This document shows, piece after piece, positions 1-9,892 of a stretch of DNA of 64,000 nucleotides (its first letter is position 1; each line of letters opens with the position of its first letter). This DNA comes from Hexactinellida sp. DTS-2022. Its lineage: Eukaryota; Porifera; Hexactinellida. The stretch is taken from assembly GCA_028753945.1 (NCBI GenBank), contig JAPNXP010000014.1:3658001-3722000 (forward strand), read 5' to 3'. A program made the translations under genes and the position numbers. The notes below the pieces were generated by a model. It saw nothing but the letters and a program-made list of their open reading frames with translations, made no database searches and had not been told where the DNA came from.

Positions 1-235
1 AAATGACTTTATCTTGTAATATAATTATAAATATCATAACATTCATGATTTTATGTCATGTTTATCCAATAATTATCCATATTGTGGCATCTGTGTCTAT
101 GTCACGTGCTACTTGTGGGAAAAGTAGCACATAAGGAAATGTGACTGTATCTCAGTGGAAAATAATCGCATATTCATGATGATTAGAAACTATTCACTTA
201 GCTTTGTAACATAGTAGTACATATTAAATTATACA

Positions 236-1275
236 ATGGTAATGGCTTTCTTATTTTATAATGGTAAAGACTTGCCATATATGACAGCGGCCTTGCCACC
301 CCAACCGCAAAAGAAACTCCAACCATTACCACCTCATTTTGGAATGGACCTTATCTGCGACCTCCCTGAGAGGGAAGACGGCTATAAACACATTCTAGTC
401 ACTGTATGCTACATGAGCAAATATGTTGCAGTACGCCCTCTCTAGACTAAGACTTCACAAGAAGTTATTCAGAATCTGAAGGACATCTATCTCGATATGG
501 GATTGCCTGATATTATCCAGCACGACCAGAGCAAAGTGTTCACAAGCAATGTGAGTAGTATAATGTAATACTGTTAGTTAGATTAGTGATAATTATTATA
601 ATTATATAATATTACACACTAACATTATCGTATGTATTGTTATTTGTATTTATTGATTGTATTTAACAGATATTTAAGGAATTCAACCAGAAATTGGATA
701 TCGACAATCGTAGCACTCGTGCTTACCACCCGATGGCTAACGGCTTAGTCGAAGCGCACAACAAGATTCTGAAACAGTTAGTATTTTGTAATATAATTTT
801 AAGACCCATTTACGAATTATTCAAATAGAAAAATCATTAAAATGGGGAGCCAGATAGGGGATCATTGGTCCAAACTGCTGAAACAGGCTGTACTTGCAAT
901 GAACTTTTGTAAGAAAAGATCCCTCGGACAAACTCCATTCAAAGTTATGTGGGGAAGAGAGTCCCGGCATCAAGATCTCTTGTCCACCATTAACGACCTG
1001 CATACCAACGATGAGGAAGACTTTGATTTGGAAGAATCGATTTTCTCGGAACTCACAGATCCACTAGATGATATCGAAGGTATAAACGACATTTTTTGCC
1101 CACCTCCTGCCTCCTGATAATTCCCTCGAAGCAGTTAGCAACATCGATGAATCTCGAACTTGTACACAGCAATCAGCTATGGACTGCATCAATTTTGAAC
1201 AATTCAAGCAGAAGATACAATATGATAAGAAAGTTAACACTAGTAGGTTAGTTGAACTGGTGACGATATTTAATT
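236..1275 (+). pseudogene. Ginger-A transposase, integrase core region (copy 1)
   Basis: Exons of the integrase-like transposase are recognisable: a core exon with GMDLICDLP (first catalytic Asp) and SKYVAVRPL, then DIIQHDQ (second Asp) up to a GT donor near 550. The next exon (about 670-780) holds NRSTRAYHP and LVEAHNKIL (catalytic Glu), and the last (about 842-1275) contains GQTPFKVMWGR. A TAG follows VRPL at 443-445; the same TAG at the same place occurs in copies 2 and 3, so it predates amplification. The zinc-finger Cys pair seen in copy 3 (CHICQ) is missing here. The last exon is present twice because a LINE insertion duplicated 797-1275. No functional protein is expected. Confidence 0.75.
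797..1275. repeat. 479-bp direct repeat, left copy (LINE target duplication)
   Basis: This segment is identical by eye to 4691-5169 at a constant offset of 3894 bases. It starts TTTTAAGACCCATTTACGAA and ends GACGATATTTAATT. In Ginger-A copies 2 and 3 the same segment occurs once and is continuous with its flanks, so the doubling happened here, with the LINE. Confidence 0.93.
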
Positions 1276-4200
1276 AATAATAATAATAATAATAATGCAT
1301 TTCTAAAGCGCAAATTCCATAAAAATATGTTCAAATGCGCTGTACAGGAATCTATTAAAATCAATACAAATAAAAGTGCGTGTGCGTTTGCAATAGTGTA
1401 CTCAAGTATGATGTGGACTCAGTGGAGTATGTTAGCATTTCTTGAATGCTTCTAGAAAAAGATGGGTTTTTAATTGTTTTTTAAAGACTTCTAGGGAAGG
1501 GGAATTTCTGATGGCAGTAGGGAGGCGATTCCATTCTTTTGGTGCTGCGATGGTGAATGAGCGATCACCGAGAGTTTTGAATGAGTTGATTGCTGGTTGA
1601 TCAAGCGTAATTGCAGATCCCGACCTAAGAGAGCGGGTTGGGCGTTTCACTTTGAGGAGATCTGAGATGTATGCAGGTTCATTTGAATGGATTGCTTTGA
1701 AAGTGATCAAGAGGATTTTGAAGATGATTCGGTAATTGATGGGCAGCCAGTGGAGATCATATAGCAGTGGTATTGACTCAGAAAGTATAGATGATTGATG
1801 GATAAGTCTGGCTGCGCTATTCTGGACACGTTGGAGGCGAGAAAGTAGTTTGGAAGGATGTCCGTAGAGTAGGCCATTGCAATAATCCAAACGAGAGGTA
1901 ACAAGAGCGTTTACTAGGGTTTCACATACCTGTCGAGAGAGATATTTCCTAATTCTCCGGATATTATAGAGAAAGTAGAAGCAAGAGGATGCAACCTTGG
2001 TCACGTGTGAAGACATAGTGAGGGTATTGTCAAACCAAGCTCCAAGATTCTTAACCTCTTGGGATGGCGTAATCTTAAATTTGCCAACAGATATTTCATT
2101 GATATTGATTTTTGCTAGTTGTTGGCGGGTGCCAATAATCTGAAATTCTGTTTTTGAGTCATTGATAGATAATTTGTTATTGGTTAGCCACGTGCGGATA
2201 TCAGCAACACAGGACTCGATGGTGGTGAGTGCAAGTTCTTCAGTTGTCGATGAGTCTGGTTTAAATGAAGTGTATATTTGAGTGTCATCTGCGTAGCAAT
2301 GCATATTAGGTAGATGGGATTTTATGACATCAAAAAGAGGACTTATGTAAAGTATGAAAAGAAGCGGACCAAGACAGGAACCCTGAGGGACACCGTATTC
2401 GACTTTATGATCAGAGGATGAAGTTCCATTAATAGAAACGAATTGTTTTCTGCCAGATAAATAAGATTCGAACCAGGATAATGGAGTATCAGAAATACCG
2501 AAGCAGCTGTGAAGACGGTTGAGTAGAATGGCGTGATCGACGGTATCAAACGCTGAGCTAAGGTCAAGGAGAACGAGAAGGGTGACATGTTGTTGGTTCA
2601 TATTGAGGAGTATGTCATTCTTTACCTTAACTAGAGCGGTCTCTGTGCTGTGGTGTTTTCTATACGCAGATTGTGTCCTTGGAAGGAGATTATGAGTATT
2701 AAGATAATCAACTGTCTGGGCAGCAACTACTTTCTCAACTAGTTTTGAGAGAAAAGATAGATTGGATAATGGACGATAATTTGCAAGGACAGGATCAATG
2801 TTGCTCTTCTTAAGTTTAGGACGAATAATAGCGCGTTTCCAGCAAGAGCAGAAATGACCTTTGGATAGGGAAGTATTTACAATTTTCTTCAGGACAGGAG
2901 CAAGGATGTTAATGGAGGATTTGATCAGTGAAGATGGTAGTGGATCAAGGTCGCATGTCTTGTGTGAACCCTTACTGACCAGATCCTTTATATCTTGTTC
3001 AGATAGTTCTTTGAATTTGGAGAATTGATAACAAGTGGAGTTAGACGATGTAGATGGATTCAGAATGGTTGTGTTGGAGTCAATGTCAGATCTTATTTTG
3101 GATACCTTCATAGCAAAGAAGTTAGCAAATTCATGAACTAATGTATATTTGTCAGAGTGGGGTGGTAGCATATGTTCATCGTTCAATCCAAGCAATAATT
3201 TAGCTTTATTGAATAGTTTGCGTTTGTCATGACTATGTTCGTTTATCAATTCGGTATAGTATGCAGAACGTTCACGGTTCATCATAAATGTCATTATGTT
3301 TCTTTTTTCGTGGTAATTCTCCAGGTCGATTGTTTGGCGTGTAAGCCGCCACTTCCGCTCAGCACTTCGTTTCACATGCTTGGTATGTTTTATGGCGTTG
3401 GTGAACCAAGGAACAAGAGGCCGAGATACAATCGATTTCGTTCTTGTGGGTGCATGGTTGTTGTAGATAGCACGTAGGGTGCTTTCATACAAGGATTGAA
3501 GATCATCAGGATTGTCAGGTGGGCTAAGACAAAGTTCGGAACCTGCGAGGTCTTCCAAGAAGAGTTGAGTATCTATTAATTTTCGGCGGAATGTAATCTC
3601 TTTACTAGAAAGTTCGGGTTTAATGAGGGTTAGGGAGCAAGAAAGAGCAAAGTGGTCAGAAAAAAGTTCATCGGCTATAGGGTCGGATAGTATTATCTGA
3701 TCAGAGGTTCTTGTAATGATAAGATCAAGAGTATGACCCTTCTCATGGGTGGGCAGCTTAACATGTTGTATAAGGGAGCATGATTTAAGAAGCTCAGTGA
3801 ATAAAATAGACTCTGATGGCATGTCTAAGTGAATATTGAAGTCGCCAGTAATGATGAGAGGTTCTCGGCAAAGGATTGCATTTTCAAGAAAAGAAGAGAA
3901 TTCTTCGAGGAATGTAGACGTAGTGGTGGGATGGCTCACAGAATACGGAGGCCTGTAAATAACAATGATGCGTATGCCTTGGTTTCCCATAGAGATAGTC
4001 CAGTCGGCTGATTCAAAGGAGGAGTGGTGACCGGATGTGTTATGTTTGAAGGTAAATATGTCACGGATAAGGAGTCCAGTGCCCCCTCCTTTACGTGATG
4101 AACACCTAGGCTGATCTAGAAGTTTGTAACCAGGGGGCGTTAGTTCAGCTCTAGCGGAAGTATCTCTAGTGGTTAGCCAAGTCTCAGTGATGGCAACAAT

Positions 4201-4690
4201 GTCTGGTCTGTGTTCATTGATATGGTCTAGAAAGTATGCAGTTTTGTTTTTAAGATTTCTAGCATTAATGTATCTAAATGATAGTTGGGTGGAGTGGCGA
4301 TGGTGTTTGGGAGGTAGTAAATTGACAGAAATGAGGTTGGATAAGGTGAGATGAGGACGAAGGATCCGTCGAGGGTTTCGAGTTGATATACGAACTGGGA
4401 TAGTTGTCATATGAACCTGTCCGGACCACTTCTCTCCAGTGGGCAAGAATGAGGGGAAATGCTCACTATACTCTCCCCGCTCATCCCTAGAAGTACCGCT
4501 GTTGAAGGTGGTGGAGTGCTCAAGAGAGGCGGCATAGCGATGCTGCGCGGACATTGGAATGACAGAGTGGAGAGACTGAGTCCTGGACACTTAACTAGCC
4601 AGAGGTTGGTCACGGAATCTTATTTTTGACCCCACTAGTTAAACTAAAGTTTGTTTTGTGAAAGTTGTGTAAAAGTTTTGTAAAGTTTTG
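1276..4690 (-). mobile_element. CR1/L2-like LINE, apparently young, with long target duplication
   Basis: This is a 3415-bp non-LTR retrotransposon on the minus strand. Its 3' end abuts the left Ginger sequence as an (ATT)n tail of about seven units (plus strand 1275-1297), preceded by a short 3' untranslated region. The 5' end near 4690 leaves only about 100 bp before the single reading frame; no ORF1 is seen, so it is either a one-ORF type or 5' truncated. The element is bracketed by an identical 479-bp direct repeat (797-1275 and 4691-5169) that is single-copy in the other Ginger-A copies. The repeat is therefore best read as its target-site duplication. The intact frame and exact repeat indicate a recent insertion. 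Confidence 0.92.
1432..4590 (-). CDS. LINE endonuclease-reverse transcriptase ORF (1052 aa, intact)
   Basis: The product nicks the target DNA and copies LINE RNA at the nick. An apurinic-like endonuclease spans about residues 103-320, with conserved Asn in RYINARN (about 109), TETWL (Glu about 136), YRPP (about 212), GDFN (249-252) and the closing SDH (about 311-313). The reverse transcriptase spans about 580-840, with YRPLSNLS, QSAYRKHHSTETAL, LDLSSAFDTVDH (Asp about 676), GVPQGSCLGPLLF and the YADD box (766-769). The tail EWNRLPTAIRNS is typical of the CR1/L2/Rex group. No frameshift or stop interrupts it. The start chosen is the first ATG after an upstream stop. The clade is inferred from motifs; a phylogeny was not possible. 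Confidence 0.95.
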   Translation of the reverse strand: MSRTQSLHSVIPMSAQHRYAASLEHSTTFNSGTSRDERGEYSEHFPSFLPTGEKWSGQVHMTTIPVRISTRNPRRILRPHLTLSNLISVNLLPPKHHRHSTQLSFRYINARNLKNKTAYFLDHINEHRPDIVAITETWLTTRDTSARAELTPPGYKLLDQPRCSSRKGGGTGLLIRDIFTFKHNTSGHHSSFESADWTISMGNQGIRIIVIYRPPYSVSHPTTTSTFLEEFSSFLENAILCREPLIITGDFNIHLDMPSESILFTELLKSCSLIQHVKLPTHEKGHTLDLIITRTSDQIILSDPIADELFSDHFALSCSLTLIKPELSSKEITFRRKLIDTQLFLEDLAGSELCLSPPDNPDDLQSLYESTLRAIYNNHAPTRTKSIVSRPLVPWFTNAIKHTKHVKRSAERKWRLTRQTIDLENYHEKRNIMTFMMNRERSAYYTELINEHSHDKRKLFNKAKLLLGLNDEHMLPPHSDKYTLVHEFANFFAMKVSKIRSDIDSNTTILNPSTSSNSTCYQFSKFKELSEQDIKDLVSKGSHKTCDLDPLPSSLIKSSINILAPVLKKIVNTSLSKGHFCSCWKRAIIRPKLKKSNIDPVLANYRPLSNLSFLSKLVEKVVAAQTVDYLNTHNLLPRTQSAYRKHHSTETALVKVKNDILLNMNQQHVTLLVLLDLSSAFDTVDHAILLNRLHSCFGISDTPLSWFESYLSGRKQFVSINGTSSSDHKVEYGVPQGSCLGPLLFILYISPLFDVIKSHLPNMHCYADDTQIYTSFKPDSSTTEELALTTIESCVADIRTWLTNNKLSINDSKTEFQIIGTRQQLAKININEISVGKFKITPSQEVKNLGAWFDNTLTMSSHVTKVASSCFYFLYNIRRIRKYLSRQVCETLVNALVTSRLDYCNGLLYGHPSKLLSRLQRVQNSAARLIHQSSILSESIPLLYDLHWLPINYRIIFKILLITFKAIHSNEPAYISDLLKVKRPTRSLRSGSAITLDQPAINSFKTLGDRSFTIAAPKEWNRLPTAIRNSPSLEVFKKQLKTHLFLEAFKKC

Positions 4691-5169
4691 TTTTAAGACC
4701 CATTTACGAATTATTCAAATAGAAAAATCATTAAAATGGGGAGCCAGATAGGGGATCATTGGTCCAAACTGCTGAAACAGGCTGTACTTGCAATGAACTT
4801 TTGTAAGAAAAGATCCCTCGGACAAACTCCATTCAAAGTTATGTGGGGAAGAGAGTCCCGGCATCAAGATCTCTTGTCCACCATTAACGACCTGCATACC
4901 AACGATGAGGAAGACTTTGATTTGGAAGAATCGATTTTCTCGGAACTCACAGATCCACTAGATGATATCGAAGGTATAAACGACATTTTTTGCCCACCTC
5001 CTGCCTCCTGATAATTCCCTCGAAGCAGTTAGCAACATCGATGAATCTCGAACTTGTACACAGCAATCAGCTATGGACTGCATCAATTTTGAACAATTCA
5101 AGCAGAAGATACAATATGATAAGAAAGTTAACACTAGTAGGTTAGTTGAACTGGTGACGATATTTAATT
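4691..5169. repeat. 479-bp direct repeat, right copy (LINE target duplication)
   Basis: This is the right partner of 797-1275. It contains the same Ginger-A exon (GQTPFKVMWGR at protein level). The base after it, 5170, resumes Ginger-A sequence (CATACATAACAC) that in copy 2 directly follows TTTAATT. Confidence 0.93.
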
Positions 5170-5249
5170 CATACATAACACACAGTCTATCTTGTTACTA
5201 ATGTCGATTCATTCTTTCGATTATAATTATTTTCATAATTATTCTCTCT

Positions 5250-5470
5250 GTAATTAGTACACCTCTAAAGAAGGATGATATACCAACATGCCCAAACTAA
5301 AACAAATGCCCAAATCAAAGAAGCAAACAAAACATATTGGGCCTTACACGGTGTCGAAAGTAGCAGAAAGCCAGGTTACAATTTCTAAACAGACTTAGGA
5401 ATGAAGAAGGACAAAAAGATTCCAATCCATATCTCAAGACCCTACTTCGAAAGATCCTCTAGTCCCAATA
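5250..5470 (+). pseudogene. Ginger-A transposase GPY/F module (copy 1)
   Basis: The frame reads MPKLKQMPKSKKQTK, then HIGPYTVSKVAESQVTIS: a basic stretch followed by a GPY motif, the C-terminal module shared by Gypsy integrases and Ginger1 transposases. Copies 2 (about 28910-29040) and 3 (minus strand, about 54340-54500) carry the same block. A stop lies shortly after it in this copy. Confidence 0.65.
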
Positions 5471-5749
5471 AAAGAGGAAATTAAGCCTCGATACTAGGAA
5501 TCAACACCTCACAGGTAAATTCATTGTGATTGAGTTGTTATTTAAGTGATACAGTAGTGTTGATTAACTTAATAGTAAAATATTCCATTTTTACATGTAC
5601 CAGAATCTTTTCGAGTTTTCTACTGAATCAATATTTCAACACCTTAATAACTTAAAGTAAGATTCCGTTTTCACCTACACTGTATAATTCATTGAGTGTA
5701 ATCTTTATTGACACTCATTGTTATTTTAGCTTTACACCTGCAATTAGGG

Positions 5750-6190
5750 GCGTATACTTCGAGGTTGTTCATGGGTATACTTCGAGGTTGGTCATGGCCT
5801 CATGGGGGTACCAACATGGCACAAACCCACTTACACCAAATAGAGACATTTGGCAGTGGATAGAACTATTAAAGCGTATTACAGCGTTAATTTAGATGAC
5901 GCTAACTTGAATATTAAAAAATTTACTCGCGTTAATTTCATGTTTTTGAAAATGTTCTTCCCTCAATCGCGTTAATTTCATGTATTTGAAAATGTTTGCT
6001 CCAAATCTCGTTAATTTCCTTCGGGTTAATCTTCTATAGTAAGGTATTCTACATCATAGCACAAGCGGCACTACCAAGCATTTCTTCTTGGCCAGGTAAC
6101 AGAGAATCATTGGGGTGCCAGGCCTGCCTGGCACCCCCATGATTTTCCTCCAGGGGTGCCATGCGCCCCCGGCATCCCCCAAGTTTACGC
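5750..6190. other. Insert in Ginger-A with short tandem repeats and a GC-rich hairpin
   Basis: Copy 2 reads almost directly from the GPY/F region into the CAATTGACGTCAATCCAG segment; here about 440 bp intervene. They hold two units of TATACTTCGAGGTTG, three roughly 40-bp units beginning CGCGTTAATTTCATGT (about 5927-6030), and a GC-rich palindromic stretch around GGGGTGCCAGGCCTGCC (about 6110-6180). No terminal repeats or coding sequence were recognised. Confidence 0.4.
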
Positions 6191-6227
6191 ACTGCCTTCA
6201 ATTGACGTAAATCCAGAATATTTGTTA

Positions 6228-6305
6228 CAGTATAGTCAAATATAAGGATGTCCGTACCATTGAACTTCGTTATAAGCCGATTTATGGCTGACTTGGAGTT
6301 CACTG
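6228..6305. mobile_element. Shortened pogo-like MITE
   Basis: It ends GACTTGGAGTTCACTG followed by TA, and contains GAACTTCGTTATAAGCCGA. It is a deletion relative of the longer element at 30556-30793, which sits at the equivalent place in Ginger-A copy 2. The shared position suggests the insertion was already in a common parent. Confidence 0.55.
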
Positions 6306-6354
6306 TAATACTATTTAATTTCATAAATTGGTTTAAAATATTTTGTTTCTATTA

Positions 6355-6527
6355 CAGTGGATGCCGGTTGTAGTACATCGTCGGGAACTGCACTTAAGGT
6401 GCTTTTAACCGGCATGTTCTTATGAACGACATAATTTATATGGGGTATATGGCAACCGTTTTTCCACACAGTGTGCTTATATCCGATATGTTCTTATAAC
6501 CGGTGTGCTTATATCCGACATCTACTG
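6355..6527. mobile_element. pogo-like MITE with CAGTGGATGCCGGTT ends
   Basis: The left end is CAGTGGATGCCGGTTGTAG after TA; the right end reads ATATCCGACATCTACTG. Internal blocks GGTTATAAGAACAT-like repeat in inverted orientation. A larger relative lies at 42918-43377 with the same ends. CAGT-type ends beside TA point to Tc1/mariner-pogo mobilisation; no coding sequence is present. Confidence 0.6.
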
Positions 6528-6689
6528 TCTTTTGTTAATCGTAATCAGATAAAATAGTGTTGGGTATTGACGTAAATGACACTGTGTATTATAATTCGTA
6601 TGTTGGCTATCAAAAGTTAATACTAACTATAAGTAATATCTACAAACCTACCTAATCTAAATATTACTACTGTATTTATTTATTGTTTA

Positions 6690-6860
6690 CTTGAGACGAT
6701 TTGAAGGGGAGAGGAGGGACATGGAGGAGAGGAGATGGGTGGCTGAGGGTCAGATTCTAACTATCAGGGGCTTATTTAGGGAGAGGAGGAGGGATGACAG
6801 GAGACGGAGGCAATGGAGCAGGAAGGGGGGTACTTTTGGGATTTTTATATTAATTTTTTA
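6690..6860 (+). pseudogene. Conserved arginine/glutamate-rich terminal reading frame of Ginger-A (copy 1)
   Basis: An open frame reads EGERRDMEERRW, then EGQILTIRGLFRERRRD. The same frame and motif (EGERRAW, GEILTLRGLLRE) occur in copy 2 (about 33911-34100) and in part in copy 3 (minus strand, about 47650-47810), always just inside the right terminal repeat. Purine-rich DNA gives the charged composition. It may be a last exon of the transposase or low-complexity DNA; no known domain was recognised. Confidence 0.35.
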
Positions 6861-7159
6861 ATCTAGTTCATCTATTTATTATTATGTTTCATTTAAATTA
6901 AATTTAGTATATTTATTCTGTTTGTTTGTAATAGTTATTTTTGTTTTTAATTAATTGTAGTTGTGTCTCTGCAATTGTTAGTATTATAAGCATATGCTGA
7001 ATTGGGAAATTATTCGATTAGGAAAGCTAGTCAAATCAGATATACATTGGAAATTGGGCAACTGGTTTAACTTGCTATAATTATCAGTAATTTAAATTAA
7101 TTTAACAGGGATACATATTGCAGATAGAATATAACATATAGTGAGAGGTTCAAAACAGG

Positions 7160-7534
7160 TAATCAAGTCAGAAATTGTCATACACCAGCGTCTCAAAACA
7201 ATATATAATAGTACATCTATGTCTCTGGTTTATCCTTACTAGCGTCTCAAAATTTTAAATTCATAAGAGAAAGTAAAAATAAGCCAAAGATTCCTTTTAT
7301 GGCGTCTCAAAATATCACTGTATAATTTCTAATACCACATCCATTGTTTGCTAGTACTAATGTCTCAAAATCTCACGCGTCTCCTTCTTAAATTCAATTC
7401 ATAATAAATAGTAAAATAAGCCAAAAATTCCTTTTATAGTGTCTCAAAATATCACTGTATATTTCTAATAGCACGTCCATGGTTTGCTAATAGAATGTCG
7501 CAAAATCTCACGCGTCTCAAAATATCATGCAACA
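7160..7534. repeat. Right terminal inverted repeat of Ginger-A copy 1
   Basis: It holds two related units, each with GTCTCAAAATATCAC, a CCATGGTTTGC or CCATTGTTTGC core and TCTCAAAATCTCACGCG, and ends ATCATGCAACA. It matches in inverse the left end of copy 3 (47028 onward), which starts TGTTGCATGATATTTTGAGA. Confidence 0.8.
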
Positions 7535-8289
7535 GAACTTTTACGATTTAAAAAGGGAAATAAAATCGGCGACCTCAATTTTATTACTTTCCCCTACTTG
7601 GATTCCTTAAGAGGTTCATGTGTTAAATGGGATACCCCTAGGAACTTAAAACTGGTCATACATTTTATGTTGCAATTTGTCCGAGGTTCAGCCTTATTTT
7701 CTCATAAAATGACTTTACTAATAACATAATGTTTCTTGTTATAAGTTAAGTTGAAATAACTATTAATAAATTAAGAAATCGAGATCGCGTAACAATTGAT
7801 TGATCCGTCTCGAAGCGACTGAGATTCGTATCTATTTAAACTAATTATTGTCCTTTGCGTTTAGGTTCATGATAATTATTATTGTTATATTTTATTCACA
7901 AGTTAATAGTATCTTGATTTGTATTATCAACATGGAACCTCTTTAGTCATATCCATAGAAAATACTTCTGAATCGTTCTTGAAGAAATTTAGAACACAGT
8001 GAACTAAAACGTGTCCCCTTTCTAGAATGATTATGGACAATTTGAGAAACAATTAATTCTTGTATATATATTATCTGGAGAATAATGTGTATCCAAATTT
8101 ATAGATTGTATAATTTATTTAAAAATGTGAAAATGTTTACAAATTACAAGCCATACAAACCCTTCACTTCACTTTCTATTGAGTTTAAACATTCCTTAAT
8201 TTCTCAAATATAAATTTATCTAAAATTGTTTTTTAATAATAGTGGTATAATCTGATGATTAATCTACGTAAGGTAAAAAACTAAAATGT
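7535..8289. other. AT-rich DNA without recognised genes
   Basis: Only a short GATCCGTCTCGAAGCGACTG block (about 7800-7820) stands out; it resembles the hairpin at the 3' end of the Helitron-like element at 35938-36532. Nothing else could be assigned. Confidence 0.4.
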
Positions 8290-8790
8290 TTCCAATGTAG
8301 TCAAAATATTATGTAAGATTTAGCCTTATCTATACTGATGACAAATCCACCATCAGAATTGATTTCGAATAATTTTCGTTCGAGTGATTGATTAAAGCTT
8401 GATATTAGGTAATATTAAATTCCTATAGCTGACTAAAAATATATGCGCCCATTTTTGAAAAAAACTTGCAAAGATTAAGAGTTGATATTCATTAGATATT
8501 ATCTATGTATAATAACGAGGAAAAGCAGCATCATTTGAAATCAATTCATAAGCACAGTATTGTGCTATCACGCTTCAAAGTGAAACTTATCAATTTCTCA
8601 TGATTATTTTGCATTTTTCTGATTCAAACACTTTCAACAAATATTCATATGGATGAGGAATATCAAAAGTTTGCTGCATCGCTTCATTTATATATAGACA
8701 ATTACAATATAACTTATGTTTGAATTCATCAAATACGTGAAATAATCTTTTTGAAAATGGGTGCACGTTCGACTTGGTCGACCTTTTGTT
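8290..8790. repeat. Dispersed repeat shared with 44680-45130
   Basis: The block around CTATACTGATGACAAATCCA and TGCGCCCATTTT, and the later GACTTGGTCGAC stretch, align by eye in order with 44680-45130. It is therefore a second copy of the repeat (here called E) that lies at an inversion breakpoint near 44631. No complete protein is visible. Confidence 0.5.
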
Positions 8791-9458
8791 GAAAATTATC
8801 TGTTTATTTATATAATAATACAGTATATATGCACTTCATTCGGTAGGAATCTCACAATGTGGTTATATAACAATGTAACTAAGTAATAATATGCAATATT
8901 TTCCTTCTAATATGTGAAGTAATTTAGCACAAAAATATGATTATTTCTCTATAATGTGTGACAAATTCTCCTCAAATTTTAGTATTACGTCAATGGCGCA
9001 TGGTTGTGTATCTTCTAAAGTACGGTATTTATAATTTCCGGATGAAACTTTCTGTGAATATACCCAACCTCTAGATCATTCGAAATCTGGACTAATACCG
9101 AACTAATGATTGTTCTCGATGTTCGTTTTTAAGATGGGTTTCGTGCCTTAAGTAAAGGCCACTGATATGGTAGGCATTATTGTTCTAGATTTTGACCGCC
9201 CAAAGGTCATCGTCAGTTACCAGGACTATGTTAAGACCCAGAACTGGTCTGAGCCTCTGTTGAAACAGGAGTTGTTTTGATGAAAACAAATGTTGATGGA
9301 AAATGTGTTGTTGTAACCTTGAGTTACTTTGAATTCTGGTTGGAATCTTGCACCTGAAATGAATTGTAGACTGAATTTATTAAGCGAGTAACCGGCTCAT
9401 AATGATTTTTATTTAAATGTATATGTATAAAGAAATCGAGTTTGAATTTCGAATAAGA
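8791..9458. other. AT-rich DNA without recognised genes
   Basis: No supported coding or repeat feature was found. It probably includes the 3' end of the Ginger-C element, but no matching terminal repeat could be identified. Confidence 0.3.
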
Positions 9459-9791
9459 TCAATGCAACCCGAGTATCGGTTCCAGATAATTCGTTTCCAC
9501 AGTTTTTTTAACATCACATTGTTCTGTAGCGATATAAACATCCGTATCAAGCATACAATAAATGGCCTTTACCTCAACATCACTTGCCCTAATACGATAT
9601 TCAGTCATGGCGGAATTCCTCGAAAAAGTGACTGGAGACATAGTCTTATTGAAGGTCTTAAGATAACGGTTAATTATTGGTTTCCCACTCGTAACCATGT
9701 ATCTGCATATTTCGGCTCTAATCTTCGCATGATTATCTTGAGTACCTGAAATCATAATTGATATGCACCTGAAAAAACAATTCTCATCCAT
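9459..9791 (-). pseudogene. OTU-like cysteine protease domain of Ginger-C
   Basis: The 110-residue frame reads MDENCFFRCIS, then IRAEICRYMV and further on RASDVEVKAIYCMLDTDVYIA. This is the OTU (ovarian tumour protease) N-terminal half: the catalytic Cys lies in D-x-NCFFRC, where families usually have DGNC, so Gly is replaced by Glu. The downstream ASDVEVKAI block matches WATDIEIVAM in family B. The catalytic His region (HFEPV in B) is not in frame. OTU enzymes usually cleave ubiquitin; the role in Ginger transposons is unknown to me. Confidence 0.75.
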
Positions 9792-9892
9792 TCCAATCTC
9801 CTCTTTTTGCCGCGGAATGAATTTGGAGAGAAGAGATCCAGCGAGTGTAGATTCCTGTCCAAAATATTTCTCAAAATGAACTCCAAGGTGTA

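Larger units (their letters stand above)
1..7534 (+). mobile_element. Ginger1 family A, copy 1 (left end outside window)
   Basis: This is a cut-and-paste DNA transposon of the Gypsy-integrase-related Ginger1 type. The window opens inside the intron before its integrase core exon. Integrase pieces lie at about 236-1275, the GPY/F piece at about 5260-5470, a conserved arginine-rich reading frame at about 6690-6860, and the right terminal inverted repeat at about 7160-7534. That repeat carries two tandem units containing GTCTCAAAATATCAC and CCATGG and ends TGCAACA at 7534. A LINE at 1276-4690 and small MITEs interrupt it. The sequence aligns by eye with copies at 26099-34443 and 47028-61600, in the same order of parts. 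The next bases are GAAC; the left duplication cannot be checked because that end is outside the window. It is not autonomous: the coding frame is broken. Confidence 0.8.

Noticed and set aside
821-1003. Minus-strand frame MQVVNGGQEILMPGL, repeated at 4715-4897 and 56204-56470
   Set aside because: It is the antisense shadow of the Ginger-A C-terminal integrase exon, and recurs only because that exon recurs.
7160-7534. CRISPR-like regularly spaced repeats
   Set aside because: The units are subterminal repeats of a transposon, mirrored at the other end; the genome is eukaryotic and there are no cas genes.
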